From the NCBI RefSeq assembly GCF_024679095.1, contig NC_066513.1:2934023-2998022 (forward strand): 64,000 nt of DNA. The letters are read 5' to 3'. The stretch is from Eriocheir sinensis (taxonomy: Eukaryota > Arthropoda > Malacostraca > Decapoda > Varunidae). The translations under genes and the position numbers were made by a program. Below are positions 13,672 through 41,658 of the stretch, one piece after another (position 1 is the first letter of the stretch; the number at the start of each line of letters is the position of its first letter). Under the pieces are notes generated by a model. That model did not search any database, had not been told where the DNA came from, and was given only the letters and a program-made list of their open reading frames with translations.

Positions 13672-14187
13672 TCAATTTTTTTTTTTTTTTTTTTTTTTTT
13701 GTATGTTTGAATGATGACTCCGTTGTTTCCAGTCCTACATGTTTCTTCTTTCATATTAAATTCTTAGTTCGTGATTTTGTTTTGTATATTTTTTTTTTAA
13801 TTCTTTCGTTCTGATCCATATTCGGTTGTAGGAAAGGTTTTCTGTGATCTAAAAAACTGGCTTACGATCCCTGGTTCCTCTTCTCATCCCGGCCGCTGTG
13901 CTAGGATCGTACCTGTTGTTTTTGACACACGTGCCTTCTCTCTCGTGTGTCTTATGTATCTTCTGCTCCATCATGAATCTCTTTGTTTGCACTGGCTTTG
14001 TATATATCATGCTTGTTATGAGCAGTGATATACATCTCCACGTCCATAATATTAATCTGAAAAGTAATTTGTGTGCGTTTAGTCAAAAGGTTCCTTTTCT
14101 ATTGAATATTTTTCCTCGGCTATAGTGTTCGCCGCTGCGGTAATTCAGTTGGTTTTAATAATCTTTCCGGAGAGTTGAAAAATATAG
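13672..14187. other. intergenic, no gene seen
   Basis: Begins with a (T)25 run and then AT-rich sequence. Nothing else is recognised. Confidence 0.5.
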
Positions 14188-14193
14188 TTTATT
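14188..14193 (-). promoter_or_regulatory. candidate polyadenylation signal of the galactosyltransferase gene
   Basis: AATAAA on the minus strand, about 645 bases after the galactosyltransferase stop codon. It is the first clean match noticed downstream. Confidence 0.35.
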
Positions 14194-14262
14194 CAAAAAT
14201 AGTAACATGATCAGTCATTCCCAAAGCAATTTTTTTTGTCAAATTGTCGATCTACATAGCTA

Positions 14263-14295
14263 TTTAGCTCCCAGACGGGACGTCTGGGAGCTAAA
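14263..14295. other. perfect 15-bp hairpin
   Basis: TTTAGCTCCCAGACG is followed by a GGA loop and its exact reverse complement. It lies in the predicted 3' UTR of the galactosyltransferase gene, so it could fold in the mRNA. Function unknown. Confidence 0.8.
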
Positions 14296-14397
14296 TGTTA
14301 AGTCCAACAAAAATTGAACATCCTTCCCTCGCTTCCTGTCCTCTTACCTTGAGACAGAGGAAGAGATAAAGGAAAAGTTGAGATAAAGGAACTCTTC

Positions 14398-14399
<2 letters not shown>

Positions 14400-14445
<46 letters not shown>

Positions 14446-14455
14446 TGTATGTGTG
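14400..14455. repeat. (GT)n microsatellite
   Basis: GT repeat with two ATG interruptions near its end. Confidence 0.9.
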
Positions 14456-14837
14456 GCGTTGGAGGAGGGGGAGGACATGGGACTTTTCCAGAAACACCGT
14501 GTGTGGATTTATCTTTTGTGCTTCAAACGTTTTAACTTAACAAAACTCGTCGTTTCATGATGTCGCAGTCAATCATTCCTTAGCTTACAAGCACTTCAAG
14601 ATGCAGTCTTAGGAAGCATAACGTTCATGATATTATCTTTGAGAAGCAGCCGAGCACCCGCCCTCCACCCGGACACTTCAGTAGTCACGTGCTCTTAGTA
14701 CATACACTCCAAGCTCGGCACACTCATGACCAGCAGGCGAAGTGCAGGCCAATGAACCAGCCGTCCTGCACCCTGTGGCGGACTGAAGGGCTACACAGTG
14801 CTCAAGCGGTCCAGGAAGAAGGATGATGCGTTCTGGG

Positions 14838-31241
<16,404 letters not shown>

Positions 31242-32726
31242 GCGGCGGAAGACGTGCACACCTGTGGCTAGTGCCCGTCCGGGTGAAAGTCCGTGCGGTG
31301 GGCACCCACTTCACAAATTGTCTCCACGCAAGAAGGAAAAAATCAGACTTTTATGTAGTACCTTTAATTTGTATATGTTTTCTGAATAGTTTGGGGAAAT
31401 TATAACATTTGGCCGCCCTTTGTCACAGCCCTCGCGGCCAACCTCTGCCGACTCTGCACAGCCTCACCCTCGCTTCCTTCTCAGAGCGACTCCTGTGCGT
31501 GGTTCGTTATCCTTTTCTTGTCATGATTTCTTTTTACTGAATCTCCGGATACACCGTGTCTTGTGTATGTTTTCTGATATTAAGTTTTGGTCTTGCCTTG
31601 TATACTTCCTGCAAGTAAGGGTTGTCCGTTTGCTTGTTTCATAATGTGCCTCCTGCAGCCCACCACTGCTTCCCGTAGTAGGCAGGCACACTGATGAGGA
31701 TCAAACACATGCCAACACAAACAGCTGACTAACACAACCTCTGAAGGAAGAGAGAAGGGAGGGCTACATGCACATGATCCTAATTGGGGCAAACTGTTAC
31801 TAAAATATTCCTCCACCGCCACTCACGAGTCCCTTCCACTTTAAAAAGTTGAAGCAATGTGCTTCTAACACACCAAAGTAAGAACACACTCCCAGCTTCA
31901 CTGCCCCGGAGAAACTGGCGTGCGGTGTGGCCCGATGGCTCTGATTAGATGCGATAGTGAGATAAGGCTGAAGGTGGCGGGGCCGCGTGCTGACTTTACT
32001 TGTCCGTCAGACTCGACAACTTGGGCTATGGCGGAGAAATAACAATATTTCGTCTCGTCCATGCGTTACAATATGTACTGAACAGTAACCAAAGACTTTT
32101 CTTCACACTAACAATCCTAAACTGGTGCATTTTCTTCAGTAGGATTATTCATGTTACCATTGTTATGTTCACGTCCAAATTTATGGATAGTGAGATTAAA
32201 GCCGGTATTTCACGGGAACGTTTTGCTCGGGACCCAGACTTTCGAGCGGTGACTTTCGCCGAGCTGCTGAAGAAACATTGACATGCACTAATCATACGAG
32301 GATGCTACGTTTGATGGGCAATCTTGGTCTTGATCTTGACTTTCAGGGACCGTATACCTACTTTCAAGTAGAAATAGATGTTGATTAATTTCTGTCAGTC
32401 ATATTATGTTTTAGTATAGTTATTCTTACACCGAAAACAAAAATGCATTTACATTAAACTCATACCTCACCCTTCCTCCCTCCCTTCCTCACCTCACCTA
32501 GATGAATGATATGAATTTAAGAGTTGCTCAGTTGATACAAATACGGCTGGAGATTTAAATGTAATGGTTAACAGTTTTAAAGACAGAAAAGGCAGAAGGT
32601 GAATGAATAACAAGTGTTCACGAGTAGTATTGTGGAGCGAAAACATTGATTGCAAGACTTGATCAGAACCCAACTAGGAATAAATACGATGTATACATGC
32701 AAAGTCCCTACCTATAAATTTTCAAA
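31242..32726. other. upstream of the galactosyltransferase, no gene supported
   Basis: Should include the promoter and 5' UTR of the galactosyltransferase; no TATA box was recognised. A 93-codon plus-strand ORF at 32000-32281 ends in SREFA-like charged sequence with no domain match and is not called. Confidence 0.45.
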
Positions 32727-33275
32727 GTTGTTGTTGATTTGTCCTCCTAGGGGAGGGCACGGGCTGGTGAGCCCGTCAGAGGATGTCGTCAGTTTTCAGA
32801 GTTTATCAAGGAGGTGGGAATTTTGCCACCACCTCTGCCAGGGTGGAGTCTTGGGTGAGGCTCACTCGCTCTGCTGCTGTCTGGGGAGCCGTGTCGTCAT
32901 CCGGGTGGAGCAGTGGGGTGGTGAGGGGGCACTGCAGGATGTAGTGCAGCAGAGGTTTCCGGGTGCATGGCTTGCCAGCAGTGGGGGCAGGGTGGGCTAT
33001 CCTTGTTTGCTACCTCCTCGTAGCAGGCAAACCCGAGTCTAAGGCGGCGGATGGAGGCGAGGATGGTGTTGGGTGTGGTGTGGGGGAGCTGTATAATAGG
33101 CTTGTGGTGAGTGGCAGTGCTGTACCACGAGGCAGAGGCAGAGCCCTGAACCAGGACGGCCTCGTGTTCTAGTCGTGTGAGTGAGAGGGCCGCTTGGGAT
33201 GCCTTGTTCTTAATGTAGGACAGGCTGGGGGCAAGGGGGAAGGTGATCTGTGGAAGGGACCGAGCCATGGCCATG
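32727..33275 (-). mobile_element. 3' part of an RNase H-bearing LINE
   Basis: Minus-strand coding remnant with the block IRRLRLGFACYEEV and a C-terminal CPHC zinc-knuckle-like motif. It is frame-broken and ends in an (AAC)-rich tail near 32727. This matches the C-terminus of I/Jockey-group LINEs. Its upstream continuation is at 34801-34890. The two pieces are separated by a CR1-type LINE inserted on the plus strand. Confidence 0.75.
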
Positions 33276-34800
33276 GCAACATGGTATTAAAGGAGTTAGG
33301 TGATGTAATCAGTGACCCACTAACCGACATCTTTAAGATGTCGGTAAATACTGGCTATGTGCCGAGCCTATGGAAAGTAGCTAATGTGACGCCGATTTTT
33401 AAAAAGGGGGACAGGTCAGTTGCTTCAAACTATCGCCCAATTAGCTTAACACCGGTTATAGGGAAGATGCTGGAGTCCATAATAGCCAGGAACATTCGGG
33501 AGCATTTAGAGAAACATAGCTTAATTCACGACTCGCAGCATGGGTTCACAAAAAGTAGGTCATGCCTCACCAATCTCTTGTCCTTCTACAATAAAGTATT
33601 TGAGGCGGTTGACAGAGATTAAAATTATGATGTAATCTATCTTGATTTTAGTAAAGCGTTTGACAAAGTTCCTCACCAACGACTGTTGCTTAAATTACAG
33701 GCTCACGGAGTAGAGGGTAAAGTTTTGAACTGGGTCAAGGCGTGGCTTAGCAATAGGAAGCAAAGAGTGCAAATCAATGGTAAAAGATCTGACTGGGGAT
33801 GTGTTACGAGTGGGGTCCCACAAGGTTCGGTATTAGGTCCACTTTTGTTTATTATTTATATCAATGACTTAGATACAGGAATTAGTAGTGATGTTAGTAA
33901 ATTTGCAGATGATACCAAGATCGGTAGAGTAATTGAGTCGGATCAGGACGCTAATATTCTCCAAGGTGAACTCAACAGATTATATGACTGGGCGGATAAA
34001 TGGCAGATGGAGTTCAATGTAGGGAAGTGCAGTATTTTGAGTGTAGGTAGGAACAACCCCTCACATAACTATTGCTTAAATGACACTCTCATAAGTAGGT
34101 CTGGGTGCGAGAGGATTTAGGGTCTTAGTGAGCTCTGATCTCCGTCCAAGGGCACAATGCATTCAAGCTAGAAATCGAGCTAATAGGGTACTGGGATTTA
34201 TTTCAAGGAGCGTAAGCAACAGAAGCCCCGAAGTCTTCCTCAAACTATATTTAGCATTAGTTAGACCTCATCTTGACTATGCGGTTCAGTTCTGGTCACC
34301 TTACTATAGAATGGATATCAAAATGTTAGAATCGGTGCAGAGGAGAATGACTAAGATGATTCAGGGGTTGAGAAACTTGCCATACGAGGGAAGACTCAAA
34401 CAGTTAAACTTGCATTCTCTAGAAAGGCGAAGGGTGCGTGGAGACATGATCGAGGTTTATAAATGGATGAAGGGCTTTAATAAGGGAGACATTCATAAGG
34501 TTTTGTTGGTAAGAGAACCGGGTAGGGCACGAAGTAACGGGTTTAAACTGGATAAATTCAGATTCAACAGGGACATAGGCAAAAATTGGTTTACTAACAG
34601 AGTGGTGGATGAGTGGAATAGGCTTAGCAGTCATGTGGTGAGTGCCAATACAATTGTAACATTCAAAAATAGACTAGATAAATTCATGGACAGCGATATT
34701 AGGTGGGGTTAGATACACGGGAGCTTAGGGTCAAAGGAGCTGCCTAGTATAGGCCTACCGGCCTCTTGTAGACTCCTGCGTTCTTATGTTCTTATGTTCT
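33276..34800 (+). mobile_element. second CR1-type LINE (5'-truncated)
   Basis: Reverse transcriptase region: VANVTPIFKKGD, NYRPISLTPVIGKMLE, DSQHGFTKSRSCLTNLLS, YLDFSKAFDKVPHQRLLL, GVPQGSVLGPLLFIIYINDL and KFADDTKIG (FADD box), then a C-terminal domain ending at 34712 (ANTIVTFKNRLDKFMDSD). There is one in-frame stop (TAA near 33622) and one frameshift near 34120. The 3' end carries a TTCTTATG tandem tail, typical of CR1-like elements. It belongs to a different subfamily from the element at 27.2-30.4 kb. It is inserted in the RNase H LINE. Confidence 0.9.
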
Positions 34801-34890
34801 TAACTGCACGGTCAGCCTTCTCGTTCCCTCTCAGACCAACGTGGCTTAGCACCCAGTCCAGGATGATGTTTTCAAAGTAGTATAAAAAAA
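34801..34890 (-). mobile_element. RNase H fragment of the interrupted LINE
   Basis: The minus strand encodes WVLSHVGLRGNEKADRAV, the RNase H signature (SHVGxxGNExAD). It continues, across the inserted CR1-type LINE, into 33275-32727. Confidence 0.8.
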
Positions 34891-34891
34891 G

Positions 34892-34907
34892 GAGAGAGAG
34901 AGAGAGA
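34892..34907. repeat. (GA)n at the 3' border of a CR1-type LINE
   Basis: A short GA tract abutting the (TTTACATAGA) tail of the minus-strand LINE. It reads (CT)n in the element's orientation. Confidence 0.85.
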
Positions 34908-35850
34908 TTTACATAGATTTACATAGAAAATCAGACCACACAGACCCCATGGTCCAGACTTGGTGGTCTGTCCTTAAACCTAAGTGATTTTACATTAATC
35001 AGAAGACTCCAAAACGTTGCATTTCTACTCTAGTTGATATTAAGTTGAAGGAAGTGACGGTCGAGCTTATTTTTGAAGGAGTCAATCGTGTTACACTGGA
35101 CCACTGATGGTGGAAGCTTATTCCATTCTCGCACTATAACGTTGGTGAAGAAAAATTTGATGCAGTCTGAATTTACTTGTCTACATCTGAGTTTTACGCC
35201 ATTGTTCCTCGTGCGCAAAGTGTCATCGATCATAAACAATGTTGATCTGTCTACATTCGTGAAACCATTAAGCACTTTAAAACATTCGATCAGTTTTCCT
35301 CGGAGGCGACGTTTCTCAAGAGAGAACATGTTAAGGGTAGAAAGCCTTTCTTCGTAGGATTTGTTGCGCAAGGAAGGGATCATTTTCGTTGCCCGACGCT
35401 GAACACCTTCTAATTTAGCAATATCCTTTGCATGGTGGGGAGACCAAAACTGTACCGCATATTCCAAGTGGGGTCTGACTAAACTGTTGTAGAGCGGGAG
35501 TATTACATCTTTATTCTTGAATACAAAGTTTCTTTTAATGAAGCCCAACATTTTGTTCGCTTTATTTGCTGCATCGATGCATTGCTGTGAGAATTTGAGG
35601 TTTGACGCGATTTTGACCCCCAAGTCCTTGACGCATTGAACGCTTTTGAGTTTAACGCCGCGCATTTCGTATTCGAACTTCTTATTCCTCGTTCCAATTT
35701 GAAGGACCTGGCACTTGTCTACGTTAAAGGGCATCTCCCATCTATCCGACCAAGCTGAAATTTTGTGCAAATCCTCTTGGAGGCTTTGCCTGTCTTCGTC
35801 AGTCAGAACCGAGTTACCAATCTTTGTGTCGTCTGCAAATTTACTAATGC
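34908..35850 (-). mobile_element. CR1-type LINE, second copy of the 27-kb family, 5'-truncated
   Basis: Minus-strand frame 35857-35030 encodes the C-terminal half of the reverse transcriptase, from ISKFADDTKIGNSVLTDEDR through LVRPHLEYAVQFWSPHHAKD to HFLQLNIN. It is open, unlike the 27-kb copy, and almost identical to it. The 3' tail (TTTACATAGA repeats on the plus strand) matches the tail of the other copy. At its 5' end the sequence folds back: 35853-35960 is an inverted copy of the first ~110 bp. Confidence 0.92.
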
Positions 35851-35852
35851 GG

Positions 35853-36256
<404 letters not shown>

Positions 36257-36309
36257 GTATATATCTAGTATGAAAATAACATATATATTCTTAGGGTGTC
36301 AGATCGATC

Positions 36310-36667
36310 GAGGAGCCCACCCAGCTGAGAAAGTTGAAGGAAGAACTGAAAGAGGAGAAAACAACTAAAACAGGAAAATTGATAAAGAGAAGCTTACTAA
36401 GGATTTCAGAGGCTGTGCGGCCTCGTTTTTTGGGAATAATATCGTAACGAACAATCGTATCGGTACGAGATTTTGCGACAGTGTATTTCACACACTGCCT
36501 TAATTTTGAAGGGTATCGCCAACCGCCACAAGTAGAGAATAAAGGCACTTGTCCCTATACCAAGAGGGTAAAGTCATCAGTGTCAGGCAAAGATACGAAC
36601 ACAACTACCAGAGGCTCCGCCCACCTTGTTCCTCTTCCCTCCATCTCCCGCCTCCTCCCTTCTCCCT

Positions 36668-36740
<73 letters not shown>

Positions 36741-37272
36741 GTAGCTTCGTAACTATAATGAATGAAAGGCATGCATTAATTGTAGTGGCGTTATATACTC
36801 TTTCTAATACTGATAGGCATCCTTTAAATAAAGTTGAGAGTAGGGTAACGTGTTACTTACATAGCCTAATTACCTCCGTAACTATTGGTAGCGTAGTGGT
36901 TTGGTGGTTTATGGTGTACGTTTTCGTAGGGCTATTGTATAGCATGTACCTACTGATAAAAGTAATGGTGCTCTTATCGCCAAATTATAGTGGTGCTATT
37001 AATTTTATTGTCAGGGAAGAGCTGAAAGTATGGTAACGGGAAGAATTGCGAAGGTATAACAACAAAAAACAAACGAGAGAGAAACAAATACAAGCGAGCA
37101 ATCGTTCTACCATCAATCATGGTAGTCATCATTTACCACCTCACCCTACTCTCACATGTCATTACGTCCACGGCCCAGATGTGTATCACTATGCTCAAAA
37201 TTAAAGTCCCAGTATCACATCAAGCATGCCTTAATTGAAAAAAAAAATCATTCTCGAGTATGTATGTATCTT

Positions 37273-37340
<68 letters not shown>

Positions 37341-37833
37341 AGGGAGAAGGGAGGAGGCGGGAGATGGAGGGAAGAGGAACAAGGTGGGCGGAGCCTCTGG
37401 TAGTTGTGTTCGTATCTTTGCCTGACACTGATGACTTTACCCTCTTGGTATAGGGACAATTGCCTTTATTCTCTACTTGTGGCGGTTGGCGATACCCTTG
37501 AAAATTAAGGCAGTGTGTGAAATACACTGTCGCAAAATCTCGTACCGATACGATTGTTCGTTACGATATTATTCCCAAAAAACGAGGCCGCACAGCCTCT
37601 GAAATCCTTAGTAGTTGGTGGTAAGCATCAACTTACTGACAAACAAATTGATGCCTTCCAAGGGCACTATGGGAAAGCTATCAGGGACAGTATTGGCACT
37701 GATGTTGTGACAATGAAATTGAAAATTATGTCAGGATTTTGGCTTGCCATTACCTGGGATGGAGATGGCAATCATCACCACATACACTGCGATTCTTCTT
37801 GGTGTAAGTTCAAGAAGGCAAAGGATGAAGGCG
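36310..37833 (+). pseudogene. partial duplicate of the Mutator-like transposase region, split by a DNA element
   Basis: The segments 36316-36396 and 37612-37833 together match 39077-39370 (about 95 percent by eye): encoded blocks LRKLKEELKEE, GGKHQLTDKQIDAFQ, HYGKAIRDSIGTDVVT and HCDSSWCKFKKAKDEG. A 1215-bp TA-flanked element sits between the two parts. The duplicate covers only the middle of the transposase region. Confidence 0.8.
36397..37611. mobile_element. 1215-bp DNA element with ~280-bp near-identical inverted repeats
   Basis: Terminal inverted repeats start CTAAGGATTTCAGAGG. They extend about 275 bp with only about two mismatches seen, followed symmetrically by (CT)n at 36671-36738 and (GA)n at 37275-37337. 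TA flanks both ends (36395-36396 and 37612-37613). The paralogous uninterrupted site is at 39145-39146. The ~535-bp middle has short ORFs without a recognised domain. The TA duplication fits a non-autonomous Tc1/mariner-like element, and arm identity indicates a recent insertion. Confidence 0.9.
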
Positions 37834-37996
37834 ATCGACTCTCCAACGGGTCAGCTGTACCGGTAGAGCAAGAGCAAGAACATGTTAGTGTCATCATGGA
37901 GAAGGGCGGGGGAGTGCACATGCGTCGCGTCAACCAGTTGCTTCCATGTGCTTGCATATCCTGGTCGTGCTTGTGCTTTATTATAGATTATAATAA

Positions 37997-39780
37997 GTGA
38001 CAAAGGCACGCGTAAGTGCAAAAAGAAAGGCGCTCAGTGAAGCAAACCGCCAGAGATCATTGAAAAGATGGAGAAAAGACATTGAACCAGTACCTCCCGC
38101 TGCCCCCACGCCGCCACCACCACGCACGCCTAATGTCTCCTCCCCACATGACACCCACATGTCGTCAGCTAGTTACAGACACAGCTTATTGCCACAGGAG
38201 GAGAGGCAGACCCACCAAACTAGTGAGGATAGTGCTATGATGATGATATCATTGGCAAGGTTGCAAACATTGCAGTCTAGTGAAGTGTGAGTGTGGCAAC
38301 CAAGTTACCGCAAAAGTAACAAGTGAATACTTTGATTGTACTTTAAATCTGAGATATGAAGAGTGTGAAAAAATTGTGCATCATTCCGAACCAAGTAAAT
38401 GCAAGAATAGTGACTTTACGGAAGGGAATGTTGTTCCATTCTCTGTCGGAAGGATATGACATGGCAGGCTTGGCCCGTCTCTCGGCTGCTATGGGTGCCA
38501 AAGAACTTAACACATGTACCTTCACCCGCCATGCTCAATACATATATAAGGAAATGGACACTTTTTACAAAGAACAAGTGAGTGTGTTGAGAGATCATGT
38601 GAAAAGCAAGGGAAAGGAAGAGATGGGGATGGAAAACTGAATGTTGATGTTAGATTTGATGGCACATGGCTCACCAGAGGTCACAAAAGTCATATTGGTG
38701 CTACTTTTGTGATAGACATATACTCTGGAATGGTAATTGATTTTGAAGTGCTCAGTAATTTTTGTAGAGCATGTGCGATCATGGGAAAGAAGAAAGAAAA
38801 AGCTACTTTTGATGAATGGTACAAGAGTGTGCATTCAGGAAAGTGCCAAGCTAACTTCAATGGATTATCAGGGGCTATGGAGTCTGAAGGGGCTGTCAGA
38901 ATGTGGCAAAGAAGTGAGGGGAAAGGATATAGATATGTCACATTCCTTGGTGATGGAGACTCCAGTTCATACAAGGCTGTGTGTGACATGAACAATGGAA
39001 ATGGACCATATGCTAGCCACAGTGTTGTGAAAGAGGAGTGTGTCAACCATGTGCAAAAATGAATGGGTACACAGCTGAGAAAGTTGAAGGAAGAACTGAA
39101 AGAGGAGAAAATAACTAAAACAGGAAAATTGATAAAGAAAAGCTTAGTTGGTGGTAAGCATCAACTTACTGACAAACAGATTGATGCCTTCCAAAGGCAC
39201 TATGGGAAAGCTATCAGGGACAGTATTGGCACTGATGTTGTGACATTGAAATTGAAAATTATATATGTCAGGATTTTGGCATGCCATTTCCATGGATGGA
39301 GATGTCAATCATCACCACATACACTGCGATTCTTCTTGGTGTAAGTTCAAGAAGGCAAAGGATGAAGGAAAGCCTATCCCCTTCCATGACATAATGAAGA
39401 ATTATCTGAGACTTGAAAAGAAGTACAAAAACAAGAGTGAGGGAAGTCTTCTTTGATTTATCAAGCCCAGTCCTCTTTGAAAGGTGCCTGTGAGGAGAGA
39501 GCCAGAATAGGAATGAAGGACTTCATTCCAAGCTTTGGCACCACCAGAGCAAGGCAAAGTTTGCTTGCCTCCAAAGGATGACATTTCTGACTCAGCTCAC
39601 CATAATTGAGCACAATTTTGGGTATGAGGCTAACCGATTCCGCAGCACCTTGGCTTCTCCATGACTTCAAACAGTGTGTTGTCCAAGCAGAGGATGGACA
39701 AAAAGAAAGTGACACCACGGAAGGCCCCAAAGAAGTCAAAGAAGAAAAGCAAGGCAACACCTGGCCCTGATTACCAGCTG
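37997..39780 (+). pseudogene. Mutator-like transposase-domain protein, frame-broken
   Basis: Recognisable in pieces: an N-terminal basic stretch SAKRKALSEANRQRSLKRWR (38010-38070); GLARLSAAMGAKELNTCTFT (about 38467-38525); a core from 38640 to about 39260 with VRFDGTWLTRGHKSHIGATF, SGMVIDFEVLSNFC, YVTFLGDGDSSSYKAVCD, EECVNHVQKRMGTQLRKL and TDKQIDAFQRHYGKAIRDS; then HCDSSWCKFKKAKDEG; and a tail with QNRNEGLHSKLWHHQSK near 39510. Order and motifs match the Mutator-like transposase domain proteins (Pfam PF20700) common in arthropod genomes. Frame breaks occur near 38290, 38450, 38640, 39260 and 39456, so it should be inactive. A partial duplicate precedes it at 36310-37833. No terminal repeats of its own were identified. 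Confidence 0.8.
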
Positions 39781-39815
39781 GGTAGCTTCTAGAGTAGTTG
39801 CTTCTTCCTGGCTAC

Positions 39816-39918
39816 AAAGATTGGTAACTCGGTTCTGACTGACGAAGACAGGCAAAGCCTCCAAGAGGATTTGCACAAAATTTCAGCTTGGTCGGATAGA
39901 TGGGAGATGCCCTTTAAC

Positions 39919-39954
<36 letters not shown>
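39816..39954 (+). repeat. second copy of LINE-fragment plus (GA)n junction
   Basis: TACAAAGATTGGTAACTCGG through CCCTTTAACATAGA, then (GA)n at 39921-39953, repeats the 35853-36253 junction almost exactly. Because both copies change from LINE to (GA)n at the same base, they come from duplication and not from two insertions. Confidence 0.85.
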
Positions 39955-39958
<4 letters not shown>

Positions 39959-40133
39959 TTATTTTCATACTAGATATACATAATATATCAATAATATGTT
40001 ATATACTCTAATATGATAATAACAGGGGACCAGGAGCCTTGATTCCTTTAGAGATCTACCAGGCAAGGGAGAACTCACCTTCCGTAGGGGCAGGTGACAA
40101 ACGTGATGTAACATGGCCTGAAACTACATGAAC

Positions 40134-40264
40134 AACCACTGAATGAATGAATGAAGTGAATATTTATTTTTCGACAGAAACCTACCTCTTGTTTGATTTA
40201 CATTGTTTTTGATTTACGCGACCTCTTCAAGGACACAATACTCGCGTAAATCGAGAGTTACCTG
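40134..40264 (-). mobile_element. one end of a CAGGTAACTC-type MITE
   Basis: Matches, in inverse orientation, the left ~125 bp of the element at 41511-42050, ending in GAGAGTTACCTG followed by TA. The other end was not found, so it is truncated or very diverged. Confidence 0.7.
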
Positions 40265-40518
40265 TACTTACAAAATTTGGACTACACATTGGGACTTTCA
40301 GATTATTATTTTTTTCTTTTACTATATATAGAAAGCTAACTAATTTTGCTTAAAAATCTGTAAAAAATGTCAACATATATATTGTATCACAGTTCAAGTG
40401 ACCTGTGCTAGTTAACAGATATGCATTGTCCCCTTTTCTCAGAAAAAAAAACACCTATGCAATAGGTCGCGGTGCATTATGGGTTGGCGGGATCAGCCTG
40501 ATTGAGAGTTGAGAGATC

Positions 40519-40835
40519 ATGCGAGGAGATTTCATGGCCACTGGAGTGACCGGGACGCGAGTTTCTAGCCTCATTTTGTGGTGGTCATGGTACGTACTGG
40601 TGACCCGTCTGAGAATAGAAATACCACATCTTTGCTGCGTTGTTGGGTGTGGAAATAAGGCAGATCAACACCCAAGTTTATCATTTTACCGCCTGCCTAA
40701 AATACCAATGCGGCAAGGTGAACGGAGGGAATTGATCGCTGAAAGAAGAAGTCTCTGATTATCGAGGATCTCCAAAGCCCAGACTTCAAACCCTGAACAC
40801 TGGAGTCTGTGGAAAGCACTTCTTGACAGGTAGGA
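40519..40835 (+). pseudogene. broken THAP zinc-finger exon
   Basis: The block CCVVGCGNKADQHPSLSFYR (from about 40634) followed by LPK has the N-terminal Cys-x-x-x-Cys and FxxLP pattern of a THAP DNA-binding domain. The expected W codon after RRSL is TGA. A frameshift near 40787 leads into NTGVCGKHFLTG, which carries the second C-x-x-H pair. A GTAGGA donor-like site follows at about 40835, so this looks like a former exon. Two disabling changes make it a pseudogene, or a host or transposon THAP fragment. Confidence 0.65.
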
Positions 40836-41510
40836 ATGACGTTTCAGTCATACACAATAATGAGTAGAGACAGTGTTTCCTCAGTCCTGGCTGGGGCTTC
40901 CAGTGTCAACCTATAACACACCTACAGATTCAGATAGTTTTTTCCAATGGTATCAAGCAAAGATTAGTGACAATGCACGACAGTGAAGTGAATTTTCATT
41001 TGTTTGTCAAGTAATTTAGCCTTTATTAAGAGTTCATTCTTCATCACTAGATTTAGTAGTGGCCAGCCCCGAAAGTTATTAATGTATGGTAGGTATGAGT
41101 GATGATGAATGTCAGCACCCTGATACATTAGTTATTATTAGATATGTTGCCAGCATCATTGTTCAAGTATTAGTTACTGTTAGATATGCAGACACTCGCT
41201 TTGTGAATGATCAACCCCCTAAAAGTGGGTTAGCTTGTCTGGTAGGTAGTACAAGTGGAGATGAATGTTGGCCCTCTCTGAAACATCACTTATTGTTAAA
41301 TATGTAGATTGTCTTTGTTGAAGCACTATGTAGTTATTGTTAGGTATGTAGACAGTGCGTATCATTGTGAAAGCCAATTTTTCCTCTAATGCTTGCCTTG
41401 GTTTCCACGTAAAGCTGCCGTATTTTAGGGCAACTAAGCCTGACTTAAGTGACCATCCACTCATAATAAGTCCTGTCCAGCAGAGAGAGCGAAAAATAAT
41501 ATCTGGAGTA

Positions 41511-41626
41511 CAGGTAACTCGATTTATGCGAGTATTGTGTCCTTGAAGAGGTCGCGTAAATCAAAAACAATGTAAATCAAACGAGGTAGGTTTCTGTCGA
41601 ATAATAAATATTCACTTCATTCAGTG

Positions 41627-41658
<32 letters not shown>

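Noticed and set aside
32000..32281. 93-codon plus-strand ORF
   Set aside because: Its charged C-terminus looks protein-like but matches no family I can name, and the N-terminal part looks non-coding.
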